A program made the position numbers and the translations under genes. From FEN-1297 sp963787005 (GTDB lineage: Bacteria > Bacteroidota > Ignavibacteria > Ignavibacteriales > Ignavibacteriaceae), in contig CAWBBX010000017.1 of assembly GCA_963787005.1 (NCBI GenBank), forward strand, positions 21,398 through 85,397: DNA of 64,000 nt, given 5' to 3'. The notes under the pieces are model-generated. The model saw nothing but the letters and a program-made list of their open reading frames with translations, was not told where the DNA came from and made no database searches. How positions within the stretch are numbered: position 1 is the first letter of the stretch; each line of letters opens with the position of its first letter. Shown here in pieces: positions 40,252 through 50,507 of the stretch.

Positions 40252-42609
40252 CTACGCCGGATTTATATTTGATTTATGCAATGTGAATGTAAACTTCGAT
40301 CCTTTTCCCAATTCACTTTCCGCCCATATCTTTCCGCCGTTCATTTCAATAAATTCTTTACAAAGCAATAATCCCAGTCCTGTACTTAATTCGCCTTCGG
40401 TTCCTACCGAGCTCACTTTTTCTTCTATATTGAAGAGTCTCTCAACGTCTTTTGCGGGCATTCCGACGCCGTTATCCTCAACCGAAACCTCAACTGTCGT
40501 GTCGTTTAATAGTTTGGATTTAACGACGGTTTTTCCGTCTTTTCTTGTGAATTTAACCGCATTGGATAAAAGGTTTCTGAGAACCGTGTCAATCATTTTA
40601 TCGTCAGCGTAAACTTTTTGCGTATTATCAATTTCAGTAATAATTTCAATCCTTTTTTGTAATGCCCGCTGATAAATTGTTTCTATACTCTGCGAAACCA
40701 TCTTAGATAAATTAGAATCCTTAGGATTAAAATTGATAGAACCTTTTTGTATCTGCGCCCATTCAAGCAAATTTCCCAAAAGTTTATAAAGATTACGTGC
40801 GGCTTCGTTCAGCAATTTGCTGTTCTCGGCAAATTCAGCCAGTGAAAATTCTACACTGCTGTCAGCCATCAACTCCGTTAGAATTAGAAAACCGTTGAAT
40901 GGGCTTTTTAGATCGTGGGCTATGATAGAAAAGAACTTATCTTTTTCCGCATTTAATTTAATTAGCTGCTCATTCCTCTCCTTTATTTCTTCATCTGCTT
41001 TTTTCCGCAGTGAAATATCACGAATAATGCCGGTAAAAAATTTCTCTTTGGAAGTTTCCCACTCGGCTAAGGATAATTCTATCGGAAATTCTCTGCCGCT
41101 TTTACGCAATCCGGATAGCTCTACGGTATCACCTATCGCCTTATGCCCGCCGCCGATATTTAAAAGTTTCATCCCATTAATATGACTTTCCCGATAATCC
41201 TGCGGAATTATTATAACCACGTTTTTCCCGATAATCTCTTCTTTTGTATAGCCGAATATTCTTTCCGTTCCGGGATTCAAATTCCTTATAATTCCCAGGC
41301 TGTCTATTGTGATAATTGCATCATTTGCCGAATCCAATACCGAGCGGTATTTCTTTTCACTCTCGCGCAATGTTTCTTCAATAAGCAGACGCTCGGTAAT
41401 ATCAACGTCAATCCCTCGGTAACCTGTTAGATTATTTTCTCCGTCAAGTATCGGGAAAGCGTGTGTAGAGAGCATCACTCTTCTGCCGTCCTTATGGATA
41501 TTGCAATTCGTAAAATCTCTTACGATTTCTTTACGGGCAATAGCTTCAAAGGCTTCCTTTTTATACTCCTCTCTATGTTCAGGCTCAAAAAGATCATAAA
41601 AATGTTTAATCCCTATTAGTTCACCGGGATCGTATCCCAATAGATCTTTCACAATCGGATTTACATATGTGTATACGCCGTTAGTGTCTACCTCCCAGAT
41701 CCATTGGCGGGCGCCTTCAGACACTTGTTCTAATCGCAATTCACTTTCCCGCAGTTTTTTTTCCGCAATCTTGCGTTCGGTTATATCGCGCCAGAGGCAG
41801 TGGTAAATAGAATGTCGCGGATTATCGATGTATTGCGCTATCACAGAAATATTTCTGATTTTTCCGTCTTTTGTTCTTTGTAGAGTCTCAAAGTCATTCC
41901 TGCCTTCTTTTATAACTCGCTCAATTTCTGCCCGGATTTCTTCCTTTGTTTCCTCAACTTGAATGTCCGCTATGCTTAGTTCTGCAAATTCCTCCCGGGT
42001 ATATCCCAGCTGCGTGTGGGCTGCCGTATTAAACTCAATAAACCCCGTAGTCTCGGGATCAATTACCACTATGCCCTCAGGCAATTGCTCGCATAGAATT
42101 CCCCGCCTGATTGTTTCATCGTTAAGTTTGGCTTCCGCCTGCTTACGTTCGGCCGCCTCTGCTTGAAGCCGTTTATTTAATAAATCTAATTCAGCTGCTT
42201 TATGTTTGAGTTCAACGCGCTGGCGGCCGATTTCCAAATGAGACCGGATTCGTGCGAGTATTTCTTCCTTGATAAAAGGCTGCGTTATAAAATCCGCTCC
42301 TCCTACTTCAAATCCGCGAAGTTTATCTTCAGTTTCATTCGACGAATTTAAAAACAATATTGGGATATCACTCGTTTTAGCGTCTGCTTTCAGGCTTGTG
42401 CATACTTCGTATCCGCTTATATCAGGCAGATTGATATCCAGCAAAATTATGCCGGGCAGTTCGGCGTTAATCGATGCAATGGCTTCGGATCCGGTTTTAG
42501 CCGTAAGAACTTTGTAGCCGTGTTCGTTCAGCATTTGTGATAGGAGATTAAGATTATCCGGGGAGTCTTCCGCGATTAAAATTCTTTCTGATGTATTTGT
42601 GGTATTCAT
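40252..42609 (-). CDS. Hybrid histidine kinase REC-PAS3-HisKA-HATPase (HK7)
   Basis: 785 residues from the ATG at 42609. A GTG 39 bases upstream is possible, but the paralogue HK1 also starts 'MNTTNT'. Order: REC (9-125), coiled coil, three PAS (about 165-285, 290-410, 410-530), HisKA with His565 ('IIAHDLKSPFNGF'), HATPase_c (about 675-785). The receiver keeps Asp58 ('ILLDINLPDISGYEV') but has Gln110 in place of the conserved Lys ('DFITQPF'). HK1 shows the opposite loss. Kinase core and REC are close paralogues of HK1 about 27 kb away on the other strand. Co-transcribed with HK6, whose ribosome site overlaps its stop. No membrane segment. Confidence 0.9.
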   Translation of the reverse strand: MNTTNTSERILIAEDSPDNLNLLSQMLNEHGYKVLTAKTGSEAIASINAELPGIILLDINLPDISGYEVCTSLKADAKTSDIPILFLNSSNETEDKLRGFEVGGADFITQPFIKEEILARIRSHLEIGRQRVELKHKAAELDLLNKRLQAEAAERKQAEAKLNDETIRRGILCEQLPEGIVVIDPETTGFIEFNTAAHTQLGYTREEFAELSIADIQVEETKEEIRAEIERVIKEGRNDFETLQRTKDGKIRNISVIAQYIDNPRHSIYHCLWRDITERKIAEKKLRESELRLEQVSEGARQWIWEVDTNGVYTYVNPIVKDLLGYDPGELIGIKHFYDLFEPEHREEYKKEAFEAIARKEIVRDFTNCNIHKDGRRVMLSTHAFPILDGENNLTGYRGIDVDITERLLIEETLRESEKKYRSVLDSANDAIITIDSLGIIRNLNPGTERIFGYTKEEIIGKNVVIIIPQDYRESHINGMKLLNIGGGHKAIGDTVELSGLRKSGREFPIELSLAEWETSKEKFFTGIIRDISLRKKADEEIKERNEQLIKLNAEKDKFFSIIAHDLKSPFNGFLILTELMADSSVEFSLAEFAENSKLLNEAARNLYKLLGNLLEWAQIQKGSINFNPKDSNLSKMVSQSIETIYQRALQKRIEIITEIDNTQKVYADDKMIDTVLRNLLSNAVKFTRKDGKTVVKSKLLNDTTVEVSVEDNGVGMPAKDVERLFNIEEKVSSVGTEGELSTGLGLLLCKEFIEMNGGKIWAESELGKGSKFTFTLHKSNINPA

Positions 42610-42895
42610 TGTTTTTTTCTTGTAAATAAAACCCAATTTCGGCAGCACGGGCGGCCCTGCAATTATAATTTCCGGTACGTTTTCCTGTCTCTTGCATGTC
42701 TTCTATAATTATTCCGCCGTTCTGACTATCCGCAGAGTGTCTGAAGCAGTCTCATTTATTGAAAAATGAGGCGTACCGGACGCCGCGATAGGGCCGAAGC
42801 CTAAGATTATTATAAGCGGGCATTAATTAAATTGCCCCCAAATAATTTTGATGATATCTGCGTATTATATTATGATTAATGAAAATTATTTCTGT

Positions 42896-45800
42896 TTATT
42901 CCTGATTAAGAGCCACTCTCAGTATCTTGATGATAGATTCTTTTTCATAGGGCTTCGAGATATAATGGGTGCAGCCGTTATTTAAGAATAATTCTTTATC
43001 TCCTTCCGTTGCGTAGGCAGTAACCGCGATTATCGGAACTTCTTCATATTCTTTTAGTTTTTTTATCCTTTTGGCGGCTTCCATGCCGCTTATGCCAATT
43101 CCAAGATTTATATCCATCAATACAGCGTCATATTTATTGTTCTCGGCCAATTGAACGGCTAGTTCGCCTTTTTCCACGAATTCTATTCTATATAAATCTT
43201 TCAAAAACAGTCTTATTATTTCTTTGGAAAATTTGTCATCATCAACTACAAGCAAAGAATATTCAGAAGGCTTATTGTTTTTATGCAATGGGGGATTAGA
43301 TGATTTAGATTCCGTTCGTGACAGTTCTTCATCACCGTTTTTAATTGAAGTAGAATCGACGGATTTGAACATAACTGTAAAAGTTGAACCTTTACCGAGC
43401 TCGCTTTCGACTGCGATCTTCCCGTTCATTAGATCCACAAACTTTTTAGTTATTGTTAAACCAAGTCCGCTTCCTTCAAACTGACGGTTTAATCCTTCGC
43501 TTGCCTGCCTGAATTCTTCAAATATAATATTCAAACTTGTCTTGGATATCCCGATGCCGGTATCAATAACCTTAATCACAGACCATTTTTCGCCTTCAAC
43601 AATATATTTATCAACTTCTAGGGTTATACCGCCTTTTTCTGTGTATTTTATGGCGTTGCTTATAAGGTTTTCAATAATCTTGTTAAAAGATTTTGTGTCA
43701 AGCATTGAAAAAACATTTTCAGCCTTTTTCTCAATACGCAGGTATAAATCTTTATTCACGGCTGAAACCGACATTCTTTCCAGAGCGTCGCCGGTTTTCT
43801 TAACAAGGTCTACTTCTGTTAATGTTAATTTGTATAGGTCGGATTCAACTCTTGTTAAGTCTAGAATCGAGTTTATGGTATTCAGTAGTCTTTGCCCGCT
43901 GTTTTCAATGTCGGAAAGCATTTCTATTTGATCCGTATTGCGAATTTCACTCAATAAAAATTGAGAGTACCCGAGAATTGCAACCAACGGTGTACGCATT
44001 TCATGACTCATATTATTCATGAAGTTAGTTTTTACCCTGTTCATTTGTTCGGCTTTATCCTTTGCGGTAATCAATTCATCCAGCATCCTTTTGTGGTCGG
44101 TAATGTCTCGTCCGATTCCCAGTACACCGATAGGGGAGCCCGCCGCATCAAACATGGGAGTTTTGATTGTTTCAAGTAAAGCCCGGTGGCCGTCATCGGC
44201 AAAGGTAAGCCACTCTTCGTTGCTGGTAGGCTTACCGGCTTCAATTGCTAAAAGATCGTTCTTGCGGAAGAAGTCGGCCAGTTCCTTGTCTACAAAGTCG
44301 TAATCGGTTTTACCTACGATGTCCGCTTCCTTGGCACCGAAAAGTCGTTCGAACATTTTATTGCAGGAGAGGTATACGCCGTTCAAATCTTTCAGCATAA
44401 CCAGGTCGGGGATAGTATGCACCAGCGTACGCATGCGGATCTCGCTGTTGTGTAGCTCCTCTTCCGCCCATTTGCGCTCGGTTATGTTTCTGAATATTCC
44501 TAACAGCAGCGGAGGCTGCTTCTCAAATTGAAGGAACGAATTGGTTATTTCCAGCCATACTTCCCGGTCATTCCATAAAGTAATCTTCTTTTCAATATGA
44601 ATTTCAACGGAGCGGGAAACGAAACAATCCTTATGCTTCTTAATTATGTGTCTCTTTTTTTCCGGCTTATAAATAACATCGAGTGAATTACCCGCCAAGA
44701 CAGACTGATCTATTTCCACAAGCTTGCTGAAAGCCTCGTTAACCAGAACTATTGTACCGTCCTCTTTTGTCAGCCGCATGGCCTCGGCGGTGTTTTCCCA
44801 AACGGAACGGAATTGCAGTTCCGAATTTATAATATATTCCGCGGCTTTTTTTCGCTCGGTTATGTCCGTAACAGTTCCTAAAATTGCCTTGCCGCCTTCA
44901 TAATCAATCGATTGGGTAATAATAATTGCGTTAATTCTTTTTTTATCTTTAGTAATTATCTCATATTCCGTTTCTGTTGAATTTTCGCCTTTAGATTGAT
45001 TTGCATAGTTTTGAGCTATAATCTCTTGATATTCGGGCGCAATGAGAGTTAGAAAATTAAAATCATCGGCGTAAAACTCTTCCTTGGAATAACCGGTTAA
45101 TTCGGAGCATTTAGCATTAGCGTAAGCTATTTTGCCGTTTGAATTAATAAAGATCATATTGGGAGACTGTTCCGCCAGTGATCTAAATTTCCCCTCGCTC
45201 TTTTTTAATGATTCTTCCGCCGCTTTTCGTCCGGTAATATCCGAGGAAACACCCAGCAATCCGGTCGGATTTTTTTCATCGTCATAAATTACGGAAGCGG
45301 ATAAATAACACGGGAACTCTTCACCGTTTTCTCTTTTATTAAATAATTCGCCCGTCCATCCTCCGCTTAAGGTTCGGGACAGTATCTCTTTCGCTAAATC
45401 CGCAGGATTATTTACGGACCTGACTAAGGCAATGTTCCGCCCGATTAATTCATCATTCTCATATCCGTAGGTTTTACAGAAAGCATTATTGACAAAAGTT
45501 AAATTATCATTTAAATCCGTTATGCTTACACAATCATTAACGCTTTCCATTGCGTGGGCTAACAATTTTGTTTTATTGATGGCTTCTTTTTGTGCGGTTA
45601 CATCCGTAATGAAACCGATATTGTGTTTCCTGTCGTCTATGTAGGCAACTGCATTGAAGATGTTAGCATAGAAAACAGTGCCGTTTTTTCTCAAGCAGGG
45701 TATATCAACGGAAGGGGGGCGGTTTCCCTGCGCATGTGATTCGAATTCAGATATTATATTTGCCTGGCTTTCAGGCGGATGCAGGTCTTTAATACTCATG

Positions 45801-46735
45801 CGGGTCATCTCTTGTTCCGAATACTCAAACATCCGGCAGGCAGCATCATTTACAATTTTTAACTCTCTTGTCTCAACATCTACTACCACAATACCTTCCG
45901 CGGCGCTCTGGAAAAGCAGCCTGTATCTTTCCTCCGATGCCGCTAATTTCTTTTCGGCAATTTTACGCTCGGTTATATTTCGAATAATAAGTATAAGATG
46001 TTTTAACGCGCCCGGAGAGTCATAAACATGGCCGATATTAACTTCAACGTTTATAATGCTGCCGTCTTTTCTTATTAAGCGCTGTTCAATATTTCCTTTA
46101 ATAGGATTAATGGCAGCATCTTTCAAAGTATTTTTCAATGACTCTATTTCTTCAGGCTCAACAAATTCAAAAATCTTTTTACCGATAATATTGCCGGCGT
46201 CATGATTACCTAATATTAAGGAAATTTTAGTATTTGCGAATAATATTTCCCCGTTAATATCTATCATAGCAATTGCATCGGGTGAGGTTTCAACTAAGGT
46301 TCTATACAGCTCTTCTTTCTCCCTAAGCTGTTCACTTAACATCCTTTTTTCTTTTCTTAATTCCGCTTCTTTTAATTCGCGAATAACAGCGGCGTTTAAC
46401 CGTGTGAGGTTGTCTTTCATTATATAGTCTGTTGCACCGTATTTCATTGCTTTAACCGCAACATCCTCGCCTATTGTACCGGATACTATTATAAGCGGAA
46501 TGTCTTCGTTCCGTTCCCTAACCATTTTTATCGCGGTAATTCCGTCGAAACCCGGCATCGAATAATCGGTGATGATTAAATCCCATTCTTTTACCCCAAG
46601 AGCCGCGGTAAGACCATCTGCGCTATCAACTCTTTCAAAAGCCGAATTTTCAGCCATTTTATCCAGCTCCCGCATAACTAATAATGCGTCCTGTTCGGAG
46701 TCTTCAATGAGTAAAATATTTAATATGGATTTCAT
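42896..46735 (-). CDS. Double-receiver hybrid kinase REC-PAS6-HisKA-HATPase-REC (HK8)
   Basis: 1279 residues. N-terminal REC with Asp57 ('LIITDYSMPGFDG'), about six PAS domains (about 140-890), HisKA with His911 ('NMSHEMRTPLVAILGYSQF'), HATPase_c, and a second REC with Asp1208 ('VLMDINLGIG'). The core and C-terminal REC are close to those of HK6, and its second PAS matches PAS6 of HK4. Two receivers in one chain allow one to take phosphate from outside and the other to receive it from its own His. A strong AGAGGT ribosome site lies six bases before the ATG. It follows the receiver at 46752 by 16 bases and HK9 before that, forming a three-gene unit HK9-RR-HK8. Confidence 0.92.
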   Translation of the reverse strand: MKSILNILLIEDSEQDALLVMRELDKMAENSAFERVDSADGLTAALGVKEWDLIITDYSMPGFDGITAIKMVRERNEDIPLIIVSGTIGEDVAVKAMKYGATDYIMKDNLTRLNAAVIRELKEAELRKEKRMLSEQLREKEELYRTLVETSPDAIAMIDINGEILFANTKISLILGNHDAGNIIGKKIFEFVEPEEIESLKNTLKDAAINPIKGNIEQRLIRKDGSIINVEVNIGHVYDSPGALKHLILIIRNITERKIAEKKLAASEERYRLLFQSAAEGIVVVDVETRELKIVNDAACRMFEYSEQEMTRMSIKDLHPPESQANIISEFESHAQGNRPPSVDIPCLRKNGTVFYANIFNAVAYIDDRKHNIGFITDVTAQKEAINKTKLLAHAMESVNDCVSITDLNDNLTFVNNAFCKTYGYENDELIGRNIALVRSVNNPADLAKEILSRTLSGGWTGELFNKRENGEEFPCYLSASVIYDDEKNPTGLLGVSSDITGRKAAEESLKKSEGKFRSLAEQSPNMIFINSNGKIAYANAKCSELTGYSKEEFYADDFNFLTLIAPEYQEIIAQNYANQSKGENSTETEYEIITKDKKRINAIIITQSIDYEGGKAILGTVTDITERKKAAEYIINSELQFRSVWENTAEAMRLTKEDGTIVLVNEAFSKLVEIDQSVLAGNSLDVIYKPEKKRHIIKKHKDCFVSRSVEIHIEKKITLWNDREVWLEITNSFLQFEKQPPLLLGIFRNITERKWAEEELHNSEIRMRTLVHTIPDLVMLKDLNGVYLSCNKMFERLFGAKEADIVGKTDYDFVDKELADFFRKNDLLAIEAGKPTSNEEWLTFADDGHRALLETIKTPMFDAAGSPIGVLGIGRDITDHKRMLDELITAKDKAEQMNRVKTNFMNNMSHEMRTPLVAILGYSQFLLSEIRNTDQIEMLSDIENSGQRLLNTINSILDLTRVESDLYKLTLTEVDLVKKTGDALERMSVSAVNKDLYLRIEKKAENVFSMLDTKSFNKIIENLISNAIKYTEKGGITLEVDKYIVEGEKWSVIKVIDTGIGISKTSLNIIFEEFRQASEGLNRQFEGSGLGLTITKKFVDLMNGKIAVESELGKGSTFTVMFKSVDSTSIKNGDEELSRTESKSSNPPLHKNNKPSEYSLLVVDDDKFSKEIIRLFLKDLYRIEFVEKGELAVQLAENNKYDAVLMDINLGIGISGMEAAKRIKKLKEYEEVPIIAVTAYATEGDKELFLNNGCTHYISKPYEKESIIKILRVALNQE

Positions 46736-46751
46736 TTTTACCTCTTTAATC

Positions 46752-47183
46752 TTAAGGCCGTTCGTTTAATTTTAACCAATAGCCGGCGACCTGCATGATA
46801 GTATCCGCAAAATCATCATACTTCACCGGTTTCACCACAAAGCTGTTAGCTCCCAGCAGATAACTCGAAGCGATATCTTTATCCGTCTTTGAGGATGTTA
46901 AAATTACAATGGGTAAAGTCTTTGTACTTTCGTTCTGACGAAGTACCTTCAGTACTTCCATGCCGCTTATCTTAGGCAGGTTAAGATCTAGAAAGATGAC
47001 CGAAGGGCTATCAATCATGTTTCGTTTGGAATATTTCCCCGAACAAAACAAATAATCCAGAGCCTCGTTCCCGTCGTTCACTACTGCGTAGGAAAAAGCA
47101 AAGTCCAAGTTTTCCAGCGCTTTGATAATGAGGGCCCCGTCATCCGGATTGTCTTCCACCATAAGAATCGATTTATTTTTCAT
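46752..47183 (-). CDS. Stand-alone receiver, Rcp1-like
   Basis: 143 residues, one REC domain of the subgroup that works with phytochrome-type kinases: 'MVEDNPDDGALIIKAL' at the start, Asp66 in 'VIFLDLNLPKISGMEVL', switch Ser/Thr in 'VILTSSK', Lys in 'FVVKPVKY'. It has the typical long insert ('DYLFCSGKYSKR') before the Asp. Starts 12 bases after HK9, whose 'SYSVSHDLRAPLRAIDGF' H-box is the usual partner of this receiver type, and 16 bases before HK8, whose N-terminal receiver is related. TAGGAAA serves as ribosome site. It is probably the shuttle between HK9 and HK8. Confidence 0.92.
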   Translation of the reverse strand: MKNKSILMVEDNPDDGALIIKALENLDFAFSYAVVNDGNEALDYLFCSGKYSKRNMIDSPSVIFLDLNLPKISGMEVLKVLRQNESTKTLPIVILTSSKTDKDIASSYLLGANSFVVKPVKYDDFADTIMQVAGYWLKLNERP

Positions 47184-47195
47184 ATTGTTTCCTAT

Positions 47196-50100
47196 TCAAG
47201 ATAATGTAAAGCTGAATTTAGCTCCCATTCCTATTTTACTTTCCGCCCAAATTTTTCCCCCGTGCCGTGCAATTATTCTCTTTGCTGTTGCTAGCCCGAT
47301 ACCCGTTCCTTCATATTCTTTCGGGGAATGAAGTCTCTGGAAAGGGATAAATAATTTGTCGGCATAAGCCATATCGAAGCCGGCGCCGTTATCTTTAACT
47401 GAAAATATTCTTCTCCCGTTTTCTCCGTAAGATTCGAATTCAATTACGGTGTCCGGATTGTTTTTTGTAAACTTCCACGCGTTGTTCAATAAATTATACA
47501 TTAATACCTCAAGTAAAGCCTTGTCTGCATTTACATAAATCCCGGGGGAGATATTTAATTTTACGTTACGCTCAGGTTCCGTTTTTTTAAGTTTACCGAA
47601 GATGTCTTCGACTATTCTGCTTAAATCCGTTTCTTCTCTGTTTAACTCATTTTTAGTAATTTTGGACAGCTTCAAAAAATCATCAATAAGTTCCGACATA
47701 TGCTGTGCTGCCGTTCTAACTTGGTTAAGATAACCTTGTCCCTGGTCGTCCAGCATATCATAATAATCTTCCATCAAAGCCTTTCCGAATCCGTCAATTG
47801 CGCGGAGCGGGGCGCGAAGATCGTGAGATACCGAGTAGCTGAATGATTCGAGCTCTTTGTTTGCCGCCTGAAGCTCTGCCGTACGCTGATTGACTCGAAG
47901 CTCGAGCTCTTCATTATGTTTTTTAACATGTTCTTCCATTTGCTTGCGTTCGGTAATGTCCATTATTGTTGAAAGGAAATGAGGCTTCCCGTTCACGTTT
48001 ATCAAGCTTGTTGAAATTAGGCACGAAAGAATTTTTCCCGTCTTTATTCTAAAATGCAATTCCTTGCCGTAAACGGAACCGTGCTTTCTAACCTCTGAAA
48101 CCAGTTGTTCACGATCATTTTTGTCTCTAAATACATTCAGCTCTTCCGAAGTGTGTCCGATAATCTCATCGCGCGTGAATCCGGAATCATTAATAAAAGC
48201 ATCGTTTACGCTTAAATATTTGTTGTCGTTCGCCGAAGTGATTGTGGTTGCTACAGGGCTGTTATTAAAAGCCTTAGCAAATCGGTTTTCGGAATCTCGC
48301 AAAGCGTCTTCCACAAGCTTGCGTTCGGTAATATCCCGCGCAGAAGATATTGCTCCGGTTACATTGCCGTTTTCGTCTTTTAGAACTTTGCTCCACCACG
48401 CCAGCAATCGTATTTCTCCGTCTTTTCGCCGCTGCCGGTTTTCTAAATAAACCATACTTTCGAGACCGTTAAGAATCGGCTCTACTTCGTTTAACGACTT
48501 CTGCCCGCCTTCCAGATAATAAACCGCATTATTTCCTATGACATCATCGCCAAAAAATATCTTTCCCTCGTTGTTTGCCCAGATGTAAACTTTGTCGGTG
48601 TTAATCTCCATAATTATTTCCGATACCGCGGCAAGAATTGTATCATGACGGTCAGATAAACCTCTAAGTATATCGGCGTCATCGAGTTTTTCTTTGAAGA
48701 ACATTACACGCTGGTGCTTCAATATTAAACTCACACTAAGGCCGACACCGATCAAAAGCACGCCGATCAGAATTATCATGAACCATATTCTTTCACTAAG
48801 AGGAGCAAAAACTTCGGAGGTATCTATTCTTGCAACCAGAAGCCACGGCGAATTCGGTATCGGACGAATGTAAGCTATCACGGGAACACCGCGGTAGTCT
48901 GCACCTTCAACAGTTCCTTTTTTACCGAGAGCGGCCATTGCTGCCGGTAATTTTGAGTCGGCCAGCGGTCTTTTTAAATTGAGCGCGGTATTTTTCTGAA
49001 ATTTAAGTTCATTAAGAAATAATACTTCGTTCCCTTCACGCCTGACTATAAGTGTTTCCGCAGTTTTACTCTCTCCGGGCCATCCGTTTATAAGCGGGTA
49101 AAGAAATCGTTCCGGGTCAATATACAATGCAAGAGTTCCTATAATTTTTGTATCGGGCGGTCCTGCGTGTATCGGGATTAAAATATTTAAATATATACGC
49201 TTATCTGTTTTATTCCGGTAAAAATCCTGGAAATATATTTGACCTGATTTAACTGTTTGGAAGGCTTGTTCAGAAATAATATAAGGTTCTTTAATATTAG
49301 ATTCGGGAAAAGAGATTAATTCATCGCCGTTTGAGGCGTATAAATATATTTTACTGTATTGTAAAGCCCTGTATGTATTCTTAATCCAATTCAGAATTCT
49401 TCTTTTTGCGGAGATATCTTTTGGATTATTTATGTAACTATTTAGCGAGACAGAAAAATCACGGTTGTTGTAAAAGAAATTAGCATCATCCAAACGTTCC
49501 TTTCGCCATTGAGTAATTTGACTGACTTTTAAAGACGCAATTGATGAGAGCTGCTGTTCTACTTCTGCCCGGTAGTGTTTGTCGTAAGATCTTTGATACG
49601 AATACCCGGCGGTAATTATACTTACAGCAAGCGCAATAAAGAGAAGGTAAATAATAGCAGCGGAACGTGAATTAACATTACCCGACGATTCTTCGCTAGT
49701 CCATATTTCGTGCCCTGATATAAAAAGTAAAGACAGCCCGAGAAATAAAAAGGCAAAAGATGTAGTTAACGCCGGGGGTATGAAACTCCCCCCGTAAAGC
49801 AGGGGTGTTCCGAATAGATAAGATAAAAGAAGTATTATAGAGACTAAGAATACCAGAGTCGCCGATATAAAAGATACTCTTACTAGTTTTGCCCGTCCGG
49901 TTTTCGTTAGGATTATTATGAGTGCCAAACCAATTAATAAGAAAACAATCGAGGTAACGGGGGACATATGTCCTACAATTAATCCGTTGCCTCCCCCGAT
50001 TAATTTCATTCCTAAATGTTCCTCACTCAAATGTATTCCGTTCAGCGAAAGATAAAGCAAAAGCAATGTCAATAATATTCCGGCAGTATTGAAGATAATT

Positions 50101-50345
50101 CCGGTACGCCGCATAATGCGGCTTGAAGCAAATAAACGGTGAAAGAAAATTATTAGTCCGTATTCTACGAACAAAACCGCTGTGCTCAATGCCATCGGTA
50201 TTATGTCCGAGCTAAAACTTGCTAAGTAGGGAATATTAAATATCCATCCGGGTATTGCCAAGAATCCCAAAGCAGCTGCCAGTAATGCAGTAACATTGAC
50301 GGCAGCATTCGTTATGGGATTTTCTTTTTTATTAAGGCTTTTCAT
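47196..50345 (-). CDS. Polytopic membrane sensor kinase, 7TM-like + Cache-like + PAS2 + HisKA-HATPase (HK9)
   Basis: 1049 residues from the ATG at 50345; a TTG 18 bases upstream is a weaker alternative. The N-terminal 230 residues hold about six or seven membrane spans, then another span, a periplasmic Cache-like sensor of about 270 residues (with 'YSKIYLYASNGDELISFPES' and 'GTLALYIDPERFLYPLINGW'), a TM span ('FMIILIGVLLIGVGLSVSLI'), two PAS, and a phytochrome-type HisKA with His841 in 'SYSVSHDLRAPLRAIDGFGK'. HATPase_c ends the chain ('GTGIGLATAKRIIARHGG'). It pairs with the Rcp1-like receiver 12 bases downstream. The N-terminal polytopic domain may sense membrane state or a lipid signal; no known family name can be given with confidence. 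Confidence 0.9.
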   Translation of the reverse strand: MKSLNKKENPITNAAVNVTALLAAALGFLAIPGWIFNIPYLASFSSDIIPMALSTAVLFVEYGLIIFFHRLFASSRIMRRTGIIFNTAGILLTLLLLYLSLNGIHLSEEHLGMKLIGGGNGLIVGHMSPVTSIVFLLIGLALIIILTKTGRAKLVRVSFISATLVFLVSIILLLSYLFGTPLLYGGSFIPPALTTSFAFLFLGLSLLFISGHEIWTSEESSGNVNSRSAAIIYLLFIALAVSIITAGYSYQRSYDKHYRAEVEQQLSSIASLKVSQITQWRKERLDDANFFYNNRDFSVSLNSYINNPKDISAKRRILNWIKNTYRALQYSKIYLYASNGDELISFPESNIKEPYIISEQAFQTVKSGQIYFQDFYRNKTDKRIYLNILIPIHAGPPDTKIIGTLALYIDPERFLYPLINGWPGESKTAETLIVRREGNEVLFLNELKFQKNTALNLKRPLADSKLPAAMAALGKKGTVEGADYRGVPVIAYIRPIPNSPWLLVARIDTSEVFAPLSERIWFMIILIGVLLIGVGLSVSLILKHQRVMFFKEKLDDADILRGLSDRHDTILAAVSEIIMEINTDKVYIWANNEGKIFFGDDVIGNNAVYYLEGGQKSLNEVEPILNGLESMVYLENRQRRKDGEIRLLAWWSKVLKDENGNVTGAISSARDITERKLVEDALRDSENRFAKAFNNSPVATTITSANDNKYLSVNDAFINDSGFTRDEIIGHTSEELNVFRDKNDREQLVSEVRKHGSVYGKELHFRIKTGKILSCLISTSLINVNGKPHFLSTIMDITERKQMEEHVKKHNEELELRVNQRTAELQAANKELESFSYSVSHDLRAPLRAIDGFGKALMEDYYDMLDDQGQGYLNQVRTAAQHMSELIDDFLKLSKITKNELNREETDLSRIVEDIFGKLKKTEPERNVKLNISPGIYVNADKALLEVLMYNLLNNAWKFTKNNPDTVIEFESYGENGRRIFSVKDNGAGFDMAYADKLFIPFQRLHSPKEYEGTGIGLATAKRIIARHGGKIWAESKIGMGAKFSFTLS

Positions 50346-50507
50346 GCGTATATACTTTTTCAAACTCTAAGTTGACTTGATTTCAATTTATTTATTTCGA
50401 AGCGGGCTTCACTGCTGCCCGGCCTGCCGAACACGGATAAGCAAAGAGTATAAAGAGGCTCGTCAAAATAAAAGAGAACAAATCTCCGGTTTTAAATAAC
50501 ATTTTGA

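Noticed and set aside
40252..42648. GTG start at 42648 for HK7
   Set aside because: The extra 13 residues have no counterpart in HK1, which begins at the equivalent 'MNTTNT', and no ribosome site precedes the GTG.
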